Positions 50,460-60,589 of a DNA stretch of 64,000 nt are shown here, one piece after another (position 1 is the stretch's first letter; every line of letters starts with the position of its first letter). The position numbers and the translations under genes are program-made. Source of the DNA: Sphingobacteriales bacterium (GTDB taxonomy: Bacteria; Bacteroidota; Bacteroidia; Chitinophagales; Chitinophagaceae); the NCBI GenBank assembly GCA_016219985.1, contig JACRJO010000018.1, forward strand, positions 186,001 to 250,000, in the 5' to 3' direction. The notes below the pieces were generated by a model. That model had not been told where the DNA came from and searched no databases. It was given only the letters and a program-made list of their open reading frames with translations.

Positions 50460-51232
50460 CAGGCCAGTACTTTTTTATCCAGGTATAATTCAAAAGTATC
50501 ACCCCGGAGACCGATCCGCATGGCCTCCAGCGGAATGACTTCCGAGGGAGCAATATTGCCGAGATTGGCGTTACAACCGAGTAATTCGATAAAATAAAGT
50601 TGCTGCGCTTTTTGTGGAGCTTCCCAGATCACTTTTTCCCCGGGGATCTGGGTCAGGATCTCCTGCACCAGCCCTTCCCTTACTTCACCGCTGCCGCGAT
50701 AAATACCCACATTACCGGCTTCCCGGGCTTCCGCGATCACATAGCTGGACCCGGCCTCCAGTTCGGCCCGCATCAGTTCGATCCATTTATAGGGAGGAAT
50801 GATATGGGCTGCATCCTTACTGCCCACTTCACTCAGCACGGTGCCGTGCTTGGTGAGTTTTTCAATATATCCGCATTTTTCCGCATGGGGTATGGTGATG
50901 GAGCCATCGCTGACTTCCATATAGCTGATGCCGTAGTCTTTGCACACACTGATATAATCCTCAAACTGGTTGCGGATCAGGAAAGCTTCAAAAAGGGTGC
51001 CGCCAAAATAAACGGGAATATCAAAGGAGCGGTACACATCCAGTTTCTCCCGCAGGTTGGGGGTGACGAAGGAGGTGCCGAAGCCCAGTTTTACAATATC
51101 CACATGGGGATGAGTTACACTCATGAAATTCCTGGCTTCTTCCACGCTCAGGCCCTTATCCATTACCATCGTAATACCGGATTGCCTGGGTTTCTTATGC
51201 CTGTCGGGTATTTGCGTTAAGTTAAAATTCAT
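50459..51232 (-). CDS. Phosphosulfolactate synthase (ComA)-like protein
   Basis: 257 residues. Member of the ComA family (TIM barrel), which joins sulfite to phosphoenolpyruvate to give phosphosulfolactate. Conserved blocks: GITMVMDKGLSVEEARNFM (about 19-37), HVDIVKLGFGTSFVTPN (about 43-59), VYFGGTLFEAFLIRNQ, YISVCKDYGISYMEVSDGSITIP, SEVGSKDA and VIAEAREAGNVGIYRGSGEVREG. In archaea it starts coenzyme M synthesis; in this phylum a role in making sulfonates such as sulfolactate or cysteate for sulfonolipids is conceivable but not shown. It is the first gene of a pair with aroE. Confidence 0.85.
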   Translation of the reverse strand: MNFNLTQIPDRHKKPRQSGITMVMDKGLSVEEARNFMSVTHPHVDIVKLGFGTSFVTPNLREKLDVYRSFDIPVYFGGTLFEAFLIRNQFEDYISVCKDYGISYMEVSDGSITIPHAEKCGYIEKLTKHGTVLSEVGSKDAAHIIPPYKWIELMRAELEAGSSYVIAEAREAGNVGIYRGSGEVREGLVQEILTQIPGEKVIWEAPQKAQQLYFIELLGCNANLGNIAPSEVIPLEAMRIGLRGDTFELYLDKKVLA

Positions 51233-51271
51233 ACTGCTTTATATTTTATTTCATCCGCTTTTAAAACGCGG

Positions 51272-51279
51272 CAAAAATA
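51272..51279 (-). promoter_or_regulatory. -7 box TATTTTTG of the ComA-like gene
   Basis: Reverse complement of CAAAAATA; 39 nt before the ATG at 51232. Confidence 0.5.
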
Positions 51280-51327
51280 GGGAAGATTCATTTCAGATTG
51301 CATGATTTATGCAGCCCGCCCGGATGA

Positions 51328-52749
51328 TCAGATCGACCTGTTCCGTTTATACTTTGCCAGCAGGTCCACCAATTGCTGGTTCTGCAGGATAGCCGGATTC
51401 AGTTCCACCATTTTCCGGAGCAGTTTAGGCGCTACCTGCAGGGCTGTCTCCAACTGTAGCAAAGCTTCCTTCGATTTCCCGTTTGCAAACAATACGGCCG
51501 CCTTGTAATAGATAAAGAGGGGTTTGTTATGAGTGACTTTCAGTGCTGCATCTGCCTGATCCAGGGCTTCCTCAAAAAAGCGGGCCTGGTACAGGCAGCG
51601 GACCAGGGCTTCCCAGCCATTGATGTTGCGGGGACGGATCCGTACCACGTTGGAGAAATACTGGATGGCTTCGCGATAGAGCCCTAATTGCATTTTGCAT
51701 TCCCCGGCCAGCAGGTTATACTCAGGCTGGTTTCGCTGTATCTTCATGGCTGTTTCCAGCTGGCGGATACAGGCCTGCCACTGTCCTTCATTGAAATACG
51801 TACACGCGATCTTATAAAACAGTTTGCCGTCTTCCTGCCGCAGGTGGGAAGCTTTGCGGTAATAAAACCGGGCCTGCGCAGGGTTCTTTAATTTTTCATA
51901 GCAATAGCCGATCGCTTCATAGATCACATCTTCGGGCTTGGCCAGTTCATTTACTTTTTCCAGTGCTTCGATGGCTTCCCGGTATTTACGAAGCCGGATA
52001 TAGGCATCGCCCATATTGCGGTAAGCGTAATCAAATTTCTCCTCGATAGTGATCGCATATTTATATGCATCGATCGCTTTTTCATACAGTTTCAGTCCCT
52101 GAAAAGCAGCCGCGAGATTGAACCAGGCCAGCTCATTGTACGGATATTCATCAATGATCTGCTGGTGCAGGCGGATGCCCTCTTCGTTACGACCGGTAAA
52201 ATCGGTCCAGAAACAAATCTTGTATAAGGCTTCTTCATTATTAGGATCCTCTTCGAGAATCAGTTTGAGGCAATCAAACACTTTGTCAAAATCCTCGTAG
52301 TCATCATATACATCCGCGAGCTCAAACAGGAGCTCTGTTTTTTCTTCTCCCTCAAACTGGGAGACGGCTTCTTCCAGCAGGGTCACGGCTTTTTCCTGCT
52401 GATCCAGCGCCAGGTAAACCTCTGTTTTTAAGATATAAAGATTGATATCCGTACTGTCCAGCAAGGCTGCCTGTTCCAGTGTATCGAGGGCCTCCTGGTA
52501 GCGCCGGGCGGACAAAAGGACATCCGCCTTTTTGATGAAGAGCATGGCAGAATAAGGATACTGTTCACAGGCGAATTCCGCTGCGGTCATGGCCATTTTC
52601 AGGTCTTCCTTTTCCAGGTAATACCCGATGATCCGCTCAAAGGAATCCTCTTCAATAAAAGAGTGACTGCGCCCGTTTTTCAAGTTTTCAAATTGCCTGA
52701 GTAGTTCCTGTAGTAGTTCGCTGTCTTCCCGGTATGGATTCTCTTGCAT
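51328..52749 (-). CDS. Tetratricopeptide repeat protein
   Basis: 473 residues, no signal peptide, so probably cytoplasmic. About 11 TPR units of 34 residues from about 40 to 440, e.g. AMLFIKKADVLLSARRYQEALDTLEQAALLD, ELAWFNLAAAFQGLKLYEKAIDAYKYAI, AYRNMGDAYIRLRKYREAIEALEKV. TPRs form a protein-binding superhelix; the partner is unknown. The next gene toward its 5' end is on the other strand, and 265 nt of spacer (52750-53014) lie between, with no gene seen. Confidence 0.9.
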   Translation of the reverse strand: MQENPYREDSELLQELLRQFENLKNGRSHSFIEEDSFERIIGYYLEKEDLKMAMTAAEFACEQYPYSAMLFIKKADVLLSARRYQEALDTLEQAALLDSTDINLYILKTEVYLALDQQEKAVTLLEEAVSQFEGEEKTELLFELADVYDDYEDFDKVFDCLKLILEEDPNNEEALYKICFWTDFTGRNEEGIRLHQQIIDEYPYNELAWFNLAAAFQGLKLYEKAIDAYKYAITIEEKFDYAYRNMGDAYIRLRKYREAIEALEKVNELAKPEDVIYEAIGYCYEKLKNPAQARFYYRKASHLRQEDGKLFYKIACTYFNEGQWQACIRQLETAMKIQRNQPEYNLLAGECKMQLGLYREAIQYFSNVVRIRPRNINGWEALVRCLYQARFFEEALDQADAALKVTHNKPLFIYYKAAVLFANGKSKEALLQLETALQVAPKLLRKMVELNPAILQNQQLVDLLAKYKRNRSI

Positions 52750-53000
52750 GTATTCCGCTCATTTAAAGTGCTGAATCTGGTTGAGGACCTCGTTCAGACA
52801 GCAAAATCCCTTTGCCCCCTGAAAACTGTTGTTATCAACAAGTTAAGCTAAAAAAATCAGGGAAATTACTGTTTAGTTTTCCCCATATGTGCAAAATAGA
52901 AACTTTTTTCCGGGACAGAATGTAACAATTTGCAGGCAGTACCGTTAATACTATATTAAAGTTCTGGACGAACGGTTTTTAAACTTTCCCTTTTTGTCAC

Positions 53001-53008
53001 TACATTTG
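53001..53008 (+). promoter_or_regulatory. -7 box TACATTTG of the 53015 gene
   Basis: Exact TAnnTTTG match, 6 nt before ATG; nearly leaderless. Confidence 0.55.
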
Positions 53009-53014
53009 TAACCG

Positions 53015-53386
53015 ATGAACCATCCAAGGCTGACCATATTATGGAGAAACGGGGGTAAAAAGCTGGGTATTATCCTGCTTTTCGCCTGTACCGGTTTTGG
53101 CGCATTCGCCACCCTGGGTGATGGTAATAAAAGGTCTGAAAAACCCAAAAACGCCCTGCTTTCATCGAGAACCAATACCCGGCCCGGATCCTTTAGCCTG
53201 AAATCCGGCTATAACTACCGGGGTAATTATGTGATCAATAACGAAACAGGGAACAGGACCATCCGCCTCAATACCGTTGTTACGGTACAAAAAGGCCGGA
53301 CCACTTTTATCGTTCCGCTGAAAAAGAACGTGGTGCTCAACAGGGTAAAACTGGATCTTGGTAACCGCCAGTTTCAGCGCAATTAA
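53015..53386 (+). CDS. Small secreted or membrane-anchored protein, unknown function
   Basis: 123 residues. The N-terminus MNHPRLTILWRNGGKKLGIILLFACTGFGAFA has one hydrophobic segment (about 17-33), a signal peptide or anchor. The rest is basic and beta-prone (FSLKSGYNYRGNYVINNETGNRTIRLNTVVTVQKGRTTFIVPLKKNVVL). No family recognised. A promoter box stands 6 nt upstream, which supports the gene being real. Its stop codon overlaps that of the convergent gene at 53383. Confidence 0.72.
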   Translation: MNHPRLTILWRNGGKKLGIILLFACTGFGAFATLGDGNKRSEKPKNALLSSRTNTRPGSFSLKSGYNYRGNYVINNETGNRTIRLNTVVTVQKGRTTFIVPLKKNVVLNRVKLDLGNRQFQRN

Positions 53387-54048
53387 TTCGATTTTCCCCC
53401 TTTACTTTCTTCATAGGTCATGACCCTGTAACCGGATTTGGGCAGGTCAAATTTTGATTGCTGCACCGGGTTGAAATTCACCGCCGATACGGTATAGGTA
53501 ACCAGCATATTCCCGAGTGTGGCTTCGTACTGCATGGCCAGTCCGGGCAGATTCTTATTCAGGTACTGGAAATCCTTGTTAACCGGGACCAGGTCTTTCG
53601 TAAAATAGACATTGAAATGGCTCCCATCCGCAAGTGTTCCCACCGCTTTCTGGCAATTATAACCGGCAATGGTCTTGTATTCCTCCACAAAGGCAAAAGT
53701 GACCCCCTCGTATTTCTTATTTGACTCTTTCCAGTTGTCCCGGGTCATGGTGATCATGTATTTCTGGTCCCCGTATTCCTTGAGCACAGTCACATTCCCG
53801 GTCTTACCATCCACAATCGTTGCCTGGGTACCCAGGGAACTGATCATATCCGAGCGGCTGGAATTGCCTTTCAGATACACCACACTGGTGGCGCCGTCCA
53901 GCAGGTCGGCTGCCTGTGGGGTTTTGTTGCTGGTATTGATCACAATATCGTAGGAAATGGTTGCCTCAGTGAGCCGGCGCTGGGCCCGGGGCCCTTCGGC
54001 GGCAAGCAGGAAAACCAGTAACGCGGTTATAATGGATGCTTTTTTCAT
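53383..54048 (-). CDS. GLPGLI-like secreted protein
   Basis: 221 residues with signal peptide MKKASIITALLVFLLAAEGPRAQ. The pattern ISYDIVINTSNKTPQ (about 30-44), YLKGNSSRSDMIS, EEYKTIAGYNCQKAVGTLADGSHFNVYFTKDLVP and LPGLAMQYEATLGN fits the GLPGLI-type periplasmic family of Bacteroidota; the name-giving motif would be KNLPGLAMQ here. The conserved single Cys is in AGYNCQKA. Function not known. Upstream of it sits the yidC terminator. Confidence 0.8.
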   Translation of the reverse strand: MKKASIITALLVFLLAAEGPRAQRRLTEATISYDIVINTSNKTPQAADLLDGATSVVYLKGNSSRSDMISSLGTQATIVDGKTGNVTVLKEYGDQKYMITMTRDNWKESNKKYEGVTFAFVEEYKTIAGYNCQKAVGTLADGSHFNVYFTKDLVPVNKDFQYLNKNLPGLAMQYEATLGNMLVTYTVSAVNFNPVQQSKFDLPKSGYRVMTYEESKGGKSN

Positions 54049-54111
54049 TTTTTATTATCCCTATAGTATATATAAAAGACGTGCCAATTTAGCCAATAAG
54101 TTGCTTAAATA

Positions 54112-54148
54112 AAAAAACCGGGTGTTTTGAGGCAAAACCCGGTTTTTC
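54112..54148. terminator. Intrinsic terminator of yidC (bidirectional)
   Basis: ACCGGG + TTTTG (with a 2-nt bulge) pair with CAAAA + CCCGGT, loop AGG, flanked by A7 and T5. On the minus strand it lies 21 nt after the yidC stop. Confidence 0.85.
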
Positions 54149-54169
54149 TTAAGACTATTTTAACGAAGA

Positions 54170-56032
54170 TCAGCGTTTGTTTTTTTGCTGCATTTCTTTC
54201 ATCTTTTTCTGCTGTTCCTGCATCTGTTCCATCCGTTCCTGCCACTTGGACTTGGTTTTCGGCTTTTTCCGGTTCTCATCAATCTTTGCCAGTATCTTAT
54301 CGTGGTCAATGATATAGTTCTGGATCACAAACTGCAGGGCCAGGGTCACAACGTTGGATACGGTATAGTACCAGGTCAGTGCCGAAGGAAGTTTATTAAA
54401 GAAGAACAGCAGGAATACCGGGAAGATATAGGGCAGGTATTTCATCATCGGGTTGCCCTGGTCCGGGGTTATGCTCATGCTGTACAGGGAGATCATAAAA
54501 CTCGTGGCCGCAGCAGTTACGTTGAATAAGCTCAGGTGATCGCCCAGCAGGGGAATATTGACACCGAATTTAATCGGGGCATCATAGGCTGCCAGGTCAT
54601 GGGCCCAGAGAAATTCCGCGCCCCGCAGGCTGACTTCCGAGTTAAAGAAGCTGAAGAGGGCGAAGAAGATCGGGATCTGCAGCAGGGCCGGGATACATCC
54701 TCCCAGCGGGTTCACCCCTGCTTCCCTGAACAGTTTCATTTGCTCCATGCTCATGGCCTGCTGGTCGCTGCCGAACTTCTCTTTCAGTTTGGCGATTTCG
54801 GGGCGAAGTGCTTTCATCTTGGCACCGCTTAGGTAACTGGTATAGGTAAGCGGGGAGATCAGCAACCGGATGAACAGGGTAAGTAAGGCAATGGCCAGTC
54901 CCAGGCTGCCGGCGCTCAGGTTCTTGAAAAAGTCGAAAATGGGCAGGATGACAAACCGGTTCAGCGGGCGTACAAACGCATACATGCCCTGGCCGAGGTT
55001 CACCAGTTTCTCAAACTTCTGGTCGTACTTTTTCAGGATATGATAGTCCGAGGGCCCGTAATAAATACTAAACCCTGCATTGGCTTTCGGAGTTACGGGT
55101 AGCTGCACTTTCATGTTGGCCGTGGACTGTACCAGGGTTTTAGTACTGTCGGCGGGAATGGTCCATTCCATACTGCTTCCTGCGGCAAAATTCTTCTTCG
55201 CCATCAGGATGGTAAAGAAAAAGCGCTGGCGCACACCAACCCAGCTAACGGATTCCTTAAAACTTTTATCGTTTGTTTTGCTGATGGTATGGTAATCAAA
55301 TTCCCCGTCGGTCACATAGCCCACCTGGGTGTTCTGCTTTTCAAAATCAATATCCGATTCCTGCTGGGCAGCCGCATACTGCCAGATCAGGTTCAGGTTG
55401 CCCTGGGTCAATAATTTATCCGCCCCGGTCAGCGCCACATCAAAATCGATCATGTAATCGCCGGGCTTCATGGTAAACTTATGTACAATGGAAGCGGATG
55501 TGCTGCTGTCCGTAGAAGCTAAGGTGAAGGAATAGCTCTTGCTGCCATCTGCGTTCTTCGCTGAATCGATCCGGCTGAAATAAAGATCAGCGGTCTGGGC
55601 AGTCTGGTTCTGACCGGTAAGCACCGGGTAACTGAGCTTATCAAAATCAGAAGCTGCCAGTTTCAGGAGACTGCTGTCAGTTCCCTTGAATTGCTTCAAT
55701 TCCACTTTTTTCACTTGTCCGCCCTTACTGCTGAACGTGATCTTCATCAGGTCATTTTCCGCCTGCACCAATTGCTCCGTACCCATCGTCGCCCCTTTGA
55801 AATTACCGGCATCAGCCAGTTTCTTTAATGTATCTACCCTGGCACTGTCGGCTTTCAGGGCCGCGGTATCCACCGGCGGTTTCTGGGTTTTGGCAATTGA
55901 GTCCTTAACAAACTGGGCTCTCGCCGTTTGTTTGTTAGACCGGAGTTGTTCCTGGTTATTGTAATAGAAATAACCAAAGAACAGGAGGGCCAGTATCACA
56001 AAGCCAATGACGGTATTACGATCGAAATTCAT
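54170..56032 (-). CDS. yidC: Membrane protein insertase YidC
   Basis: Inserts and folds inner-membrane proteins with or without Sec. 620 residues. The N-terminal signal-anchor MNFDRNTVIGFVILALLFFGYFYYNNQEQ, a large periplasmic beta-sandwich (about 80-350: FSSKGGQVKKVELKQFKGTDSS, MKPGDYMIDFDVALTG), then the five-helix insertase core (about 370-580: LAIALLTLFIRLLISPLTYTSYLSGAKMKALRPEIAKLK with the conserved Arg in helix 1; GGCIPALLQIPIFFALFSFFN). The C-terminal tail is basic and Gln/Met-rich. The -7 box lies 22 nt upstream. Confidence 0.97.
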   Translation of the reverse strand: MNFDRNTVIGFVILALLFFGYFYYNNQEQLRSNKQTARAQFVKDSIAKTQKPPVDTAALKADSARVDTLKKLADAGNFKGATMGTEQLVQAENDLMKITFSSKGGQVKKVELKQFKGTDSSLLKLAASDFDKLSYPVLTGQNQTAQTADLYFSRIDSAKNADGSKSYSFTLASTDSSTSASIVHKFTMKPGDYMIDFDVALTGADKLLTQGNLNLIWQYAAAQQESDIDFEKQNTQVGYVTDGEFDYHTISKTNDKSFKESVSWVGVRQRFFFTILMAKKNFAAGSSMEWTIPADSTKTLVQSTANMKVQLPVTPKANAGFSIYYGPSDYHILKKYDQKFEKLVNLGQGMYAFVRPLNRFVILPIFDFFKNLSAGSLGLAIALLTLFIRLLISPLTYTSYLSGAKMKALRPEIAKLKEKFGSDQQAMSMEQMKLFREAGVNPLGGCIPALLQIPIFFALFSFFNSEVSLRGAEFLWAHDLAAYDAPIKFGVNIPLLGDHLSLFNVTAAATSFMISLYSMSITPDQGNPMMKYLPYIFPVFLLFFFNKLPSALTWYYTVSNVVTLALQFVIQNYIIDHDKILAKIDENRKKPKTKSKWQERMEQMQEQQKKMKEMQQKNKR

Positions 56033-56054
56033 TCTGGAGGAAAATTTAAGGTCG

Positions 56055-56062
56055 CAAAGATA
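56055..56062 (-). promoter_or_regulatory. -7 box TATCTTTG of yidC
   Basis: Reverse complement of CAAAGATA, 22 nt before the yidC ATG. Confidence 0.55.
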
Positions 56063-56089
56063 GGGTAAAGGGACGGGGTTCCGGTTCCA

Positions 56090-56230
56090 AGTTAGCAGTT
56101 CGTAGTTCGCAGCCTGCCTGCCCGCCTCGCGGCGAAATGGACCGGAAAGGCGGGTTTGGAGTTAAGAGTTCGGGGTTGAGGGTTCAGAGTTTGGGGTTCG
56201 CAGTTACCGCTCATCAGGCTACTATGGTTC
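56090..56230. repeat. Word-like repeats with GC-rich stem in the pyrG-yidC spacer
   Basis: CCCGCC (56121-56126) and GGCGGG (56149-56154) form a stem, followed by 10-nt units such as GAGTTCGGGGTT, GAGGGTTCAG, AGTTTGGGGTT. The 22 nt 56166-56187 match the reverse complement of 6725-6746 at 21 positions. Confidence 0.6.
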
Positions 56231-56283
56231 AGAAGTGCAAACCGGATAACACGCTACTCCCGCCCCCCGGTCCCGGCAAATGA

Positions 56284-57969
<1,686 letters not shown>

Positions 57970-58170
57970 CTATATAAAGCAGTGCATGTCCTGGTTGACC
58001 AGGATCAATGAAACGCCCATAAAAAATACTGTGAAAATACCCCACCCTGCTGACCATCGGAAGTAGTTCGGTAGAAAAAATCCGGGAGGTCGTGTAAAGG
58101 TAATAGAAAATTAATTGCTGTTAAAATGAGGATACCGGGATGTGGAAAAAACAGTCTTTTAGTGAGGACA

Positions 58171-58375
58171 ATTAAACTCCCGGGTTCCTTGTTGCTTATG
58201 CTGCGTTTAATATAACAATCAAGGCATCACTGCGTTCAGCATCCGGGGGAAGGCATCGGGTGGAAATGGGCAGCGATTTAAACTCCCCGGGTCCCCCGTT
58301 GCTCATAAGCAACGGGCAAAACAATCACGGCAGTACCCTTTTAAGCCTTCCGGCGGGGAGACATCGGGATGAAAA
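58171..58375. repeat. Degenerate tandem duplication of about 106 bp in the proC-pyrG spacer
   Basis: Copy 1 (58171-58266) and copy 2 (58275-58375) share in order TTAAACTCC, CGGGT, GTTGCT, ACAATCAxGGCA, CCGG-GGGAxGxCATCGGG and GAAA at a constant offset of 106-108. Copy 2 contains a perfect hairpin CCCGTTGCT-CATA-AGCAACGGG (58295-58316); in copy 1 this is eroded. The remaining spacer 57934-58170 has no gene that I can support. Confidence 0.7.
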
Positions 58376-58398
58376 CCAGAGTTCTTTGCAGCAGCAAA

Positions 58399-59196
58399 TC
58401 AGTCTTTCTGTATTTTATTATAACTCGCTACCAGCCCCCGGATCAACGACGAACTGAATCCCTGGTGCTCCATCTCGTTCAGCCCGGCGATGGTACAGCC
58501 TTTCGGTGTCGTTACTTTATCGATCTCGTGCTCGGGGTGGGTGCCTTTTTCCAGCAGCAGTTCGGCAGCGCCCTTGATGGTCTGTGCCGCGATCAGGGAA
58601 GCCGTGGCTGCATCAAAACCGATCTCGATCCCGCCCTGGATATTGGCGCGGATATACCGCATGGCATAAGCGGTACCGCAGGCGCCAAGCACCGTAGCCG
58701 CATCCATCAGTTTTTCATCGATCAGGACGGTCTTGCCGAGCTGGCCGAACAATTCCTGGATATACTCAATCTGAGCTTTGGTGGTCCCGGCATGGGAAAG
58801 ACAGGTCATGCTCTGCTGGATGGCAATGGCCGTATTGGGCATGGCCCGGATCACGGGTACGGGTTTGCCGATCGCCTGCCGCAACTGTTCGATCCAGACC
58901 CCGGTAATAACGGAAACGACTATATGCTTTTTGGGATTGAGCAGGGGTTTTAGCTCCTTTACGATATCGGCGTAATTATAGGGCTTCACCGCCAGGATGA
59001 TCACTTCACTTTCCCTTACTGCTTTTTTGTTATCGCTGTGCACCATGCAGCCTCTTTCGGCAAAGCGGCTGAGCGGGGACAGGTTGCGGCGGGTAATGGT
59101 AATCTCCACCGGACGGCTGAATTCACTCATGATCAGCCCGTCTGCAATGGAAGCACCTAAATTTCCCCCGCCGATGATCGCAATTTTCTTTGACAT
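58399..59196 (-). CDS. proC: Pyrroline-5-carboxylate reductase
   Basis: Last step of proline synthesis: pyrroline-5-carboxylate + NAD(P)H to proline. 265 residues from ATG 59196 (MSKKIAIIGGGNLGASIADGL); a TTG five codons earlier is less likely. Rossmann motif GGGNLGASIADG (about 9-20), VRESEVIILAVKPY, PVIRAMPNTAIAIQQSMTCL (conserved catalytic region, about 115-134), and VTTPKGCTIAGLNEMEHQGF near the C-terminus. The fingerprint is complete. Confidence 0.96.
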   Translation of the reverse strand: MSKKIAIIGGGNLGASIADGLIMSEFSRPVEITITRRNLSPLSRFAERGCMVHSDNKKAVRESEVIILAVKPYNYADIVKELKPLLNPKKHIVVSVITGVWIEQLRQAIGKPVPVIRAMPNTAIAIQQSMTCLSHAGTTKAQIEYIQELFGQLGKTVLIDEKLMDAATVLGACGTAYAMRYIRANIQGGIEIGFDAATASLIAAQTIKGAAELLLEKGTHPEHEIDKVTTPKGCTIAGLNEMEHQGFSSSLIRGLVASYNKIQKD

Positions 59197-59279
59197 ACTT
59201 TTTATTTTCAATTACAGCTATAAAATTACAGCATAATCATGAGGCGGGCTGCTAATACTGAAACTAATTGGAGAAAATG

Positions 59280-59394
59280 AACGTGTGTTAGAGCGGGCGT
59301 CACCCTTCGGTACGCTTGCCTCCGGCAAGCTACTCAGGGTGACAAGAAACATTCGTTGCGGCAACCACTCAGGGTGACAAGAAGCATCTCGTTA
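59280..59394. repeat. CTCAGGGTGACA-type repeats in the hldD-proC spacer
   Basis: GTCACCCT (about 59300-59307) pairs with AGGGTGAC (59336-59343), with an inner GCTTGCC/GGCAAGC hairpin (59319-59332); a further copy ACTCAGGGTGACAAGAA lies at 59369-59385. No gene in 59197-59394. Confidence 0.65.
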
Positions 59395-60390
59395 CTAATA
59401 GTAATGCCGGTCCTTCAGAAAGTTCTTTACATAATCCCCCACCCCTTCCTCGAGAGAGGTAAACGGTTCCGTATAACCCGTGGCTTTTAATTTCTGCATA
59501 TCAGCCTCGGTGAAATACTGGTATTTGTCGCGGATATCCTCAGGCATATCGATGTATTCGATGACCGGCTCCACACCCATACCCGCGAAAGTGGCTTTGG
59601 CTAGGTCTTCAAAACTCCGGGCCCTGCCGGTCCCGAGGTTGTACAAACCCGAGGCTACTTTGTGCTGCATCAGCCATACACAGACTTTTGCCACATCCTT
59701 TACATAGATAAAATCGCGGAGTTGCTGCCCGTCCCGGTACCCGGGCCGGTGGGATTTAAAGAGTTTTACTTTACCGGTGCTGCGGATCTGGTTGGAAGAA
59801 TGGAAGATCACACTGGCCATACGGGCTTTATGGTATTCGTTGGGGCCATAAACGTTGAAGAATTTTAAGCCCTGCCATGATGGAGGTGCCAGCTGCTGGC
59901 CGCCGGCTGCAGCAGACAAGGCCCATTTATCAAATTCGTTTTTGGATACGCCATAGGGATTCAGGGGTTTTAACTGTACAACGATCCCGTGATCATCTTT
60001 GTAACCCAGTTCGCCGGCGCCGTAAGTGGCTGCGGAGGAGGCATAGACCAGCGGGATGTTTTTCTCCGTACAATACTGCCAGATCTTTTTAGAATACTCC
60101 AGGTTCAGTTTCTCGTGTATCCTGTAATCGAATTCGGTGGTATCCGTCCGGGCGCCCAGGTGAAAAACAAAATCAATTTTTGTCCCGCCTGGTTTTAACC
60201 AGTTAAACAACTGGTCCCGCTCCACCTGCCGGAGAAACTTTTTGCTGCCGTAGTTGGGTTTTTTATCCTCGCGGCTGAAATCATCCACGATGATGATCTG
60301 TTCATACCCTTCCTGGTTCAGGTAGCCCAGTAAATAAGAACCAATAAAACCGGCGGCACCGGTAAGCAGTATGACTGAATTGCGATCCAT
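59395..60390 (-). CDS. hldD: ADP-L-glycero-D-manno-heptose 6-epimerase
   Basis: Last step of ADP-heptose synthesis for the LPS inner core. 331 residues; extended SDR fold. TGAAGFIGSYLLGYLNQEGYE (NADP loop, about 10-30), HLGARTDTTEFD (about 77-88), SSAATYGAGELGY (active-site Ser/Thr, about 118-130), PYGVSKNEFDKW (Tyr-x3-Lys, about 145-156), and FFNVYGPNEYHKARMASVIFH typical for HldD. A small membrane-protein gene follows upstream by 9 nt on the same strand. Confidence 0.94.
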   Translation of the reverse strand: MDRNSVILLTGAAGFIGSYLLGYLNQEGYEQIIIVDDFSREDKKPNYGSKKFLRQVERDQLFNWLKPGGTKIDFVFHLGARTDTTEFDYRIHEKLNLEYSKKIWQYCTEKNIPLVYASSAATYGAGELGYKDDHGIVVQLKPLNPYGVSKNEFDKWALSAAAGGQQLAPPSWQGLKFFNVYGPNEYHKARMASVIFHSSNQIRSTGKVKLFKSHRPGYRDGQQLRDFIYVKDVAKVCVWLMQHKVASGLYNLGTGRARSFEDLAKATFAGMGVEPVIEYIDMPEDIRDKYQYFTEADMQKLKATGYTEPFTSLEEGVGDYVKNFLKDRHYY

Positions 60391-60399
60391 AGCCGAAGA

Positions 60400-60585
60400 T
60401 TAAGCCAATAATTTGATCAGGATAAAAAAAACAAAAAGAAGTACCGTCATGATGAGCATGCCATAACTGTTGCTCAGGTTTTCCTTTACCAGTACCGAAT
60501 ACTTTTCTCTCAAATACATTTTCCGCCAGGCTGCCCCGAGGTAATTAAAGAATCCGCCGGTAATAAAATCAAAAAAAGAATTCAT
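60400..60585 (-). CDS. Small single-pass membrane protein, unknown function
   Basis: 61 residues: an amphipathic N-terminal half (MNSFFDFITGGFFNYLGAAW, basic RKMYLREKY) and one membrane helix at the C-terminus (about 41-60, GMLIMTVLLFVFFILIKLLA). It starts 4 nt after the purL stop and ends 9 nt before the hldD start on the same strand, so it sits in a tight purL-orf-hldD arrangement, which argues that it is real. No family recognised. Confidence 0.7.
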   Translation of the reverse strand: MNSFFDFITGGFFNYLGAAWRKMYLREKYSVLVKENLSNSYGMLIMTVLLFVFFILIKLLA

Positions 60586-60589
60586 GACA

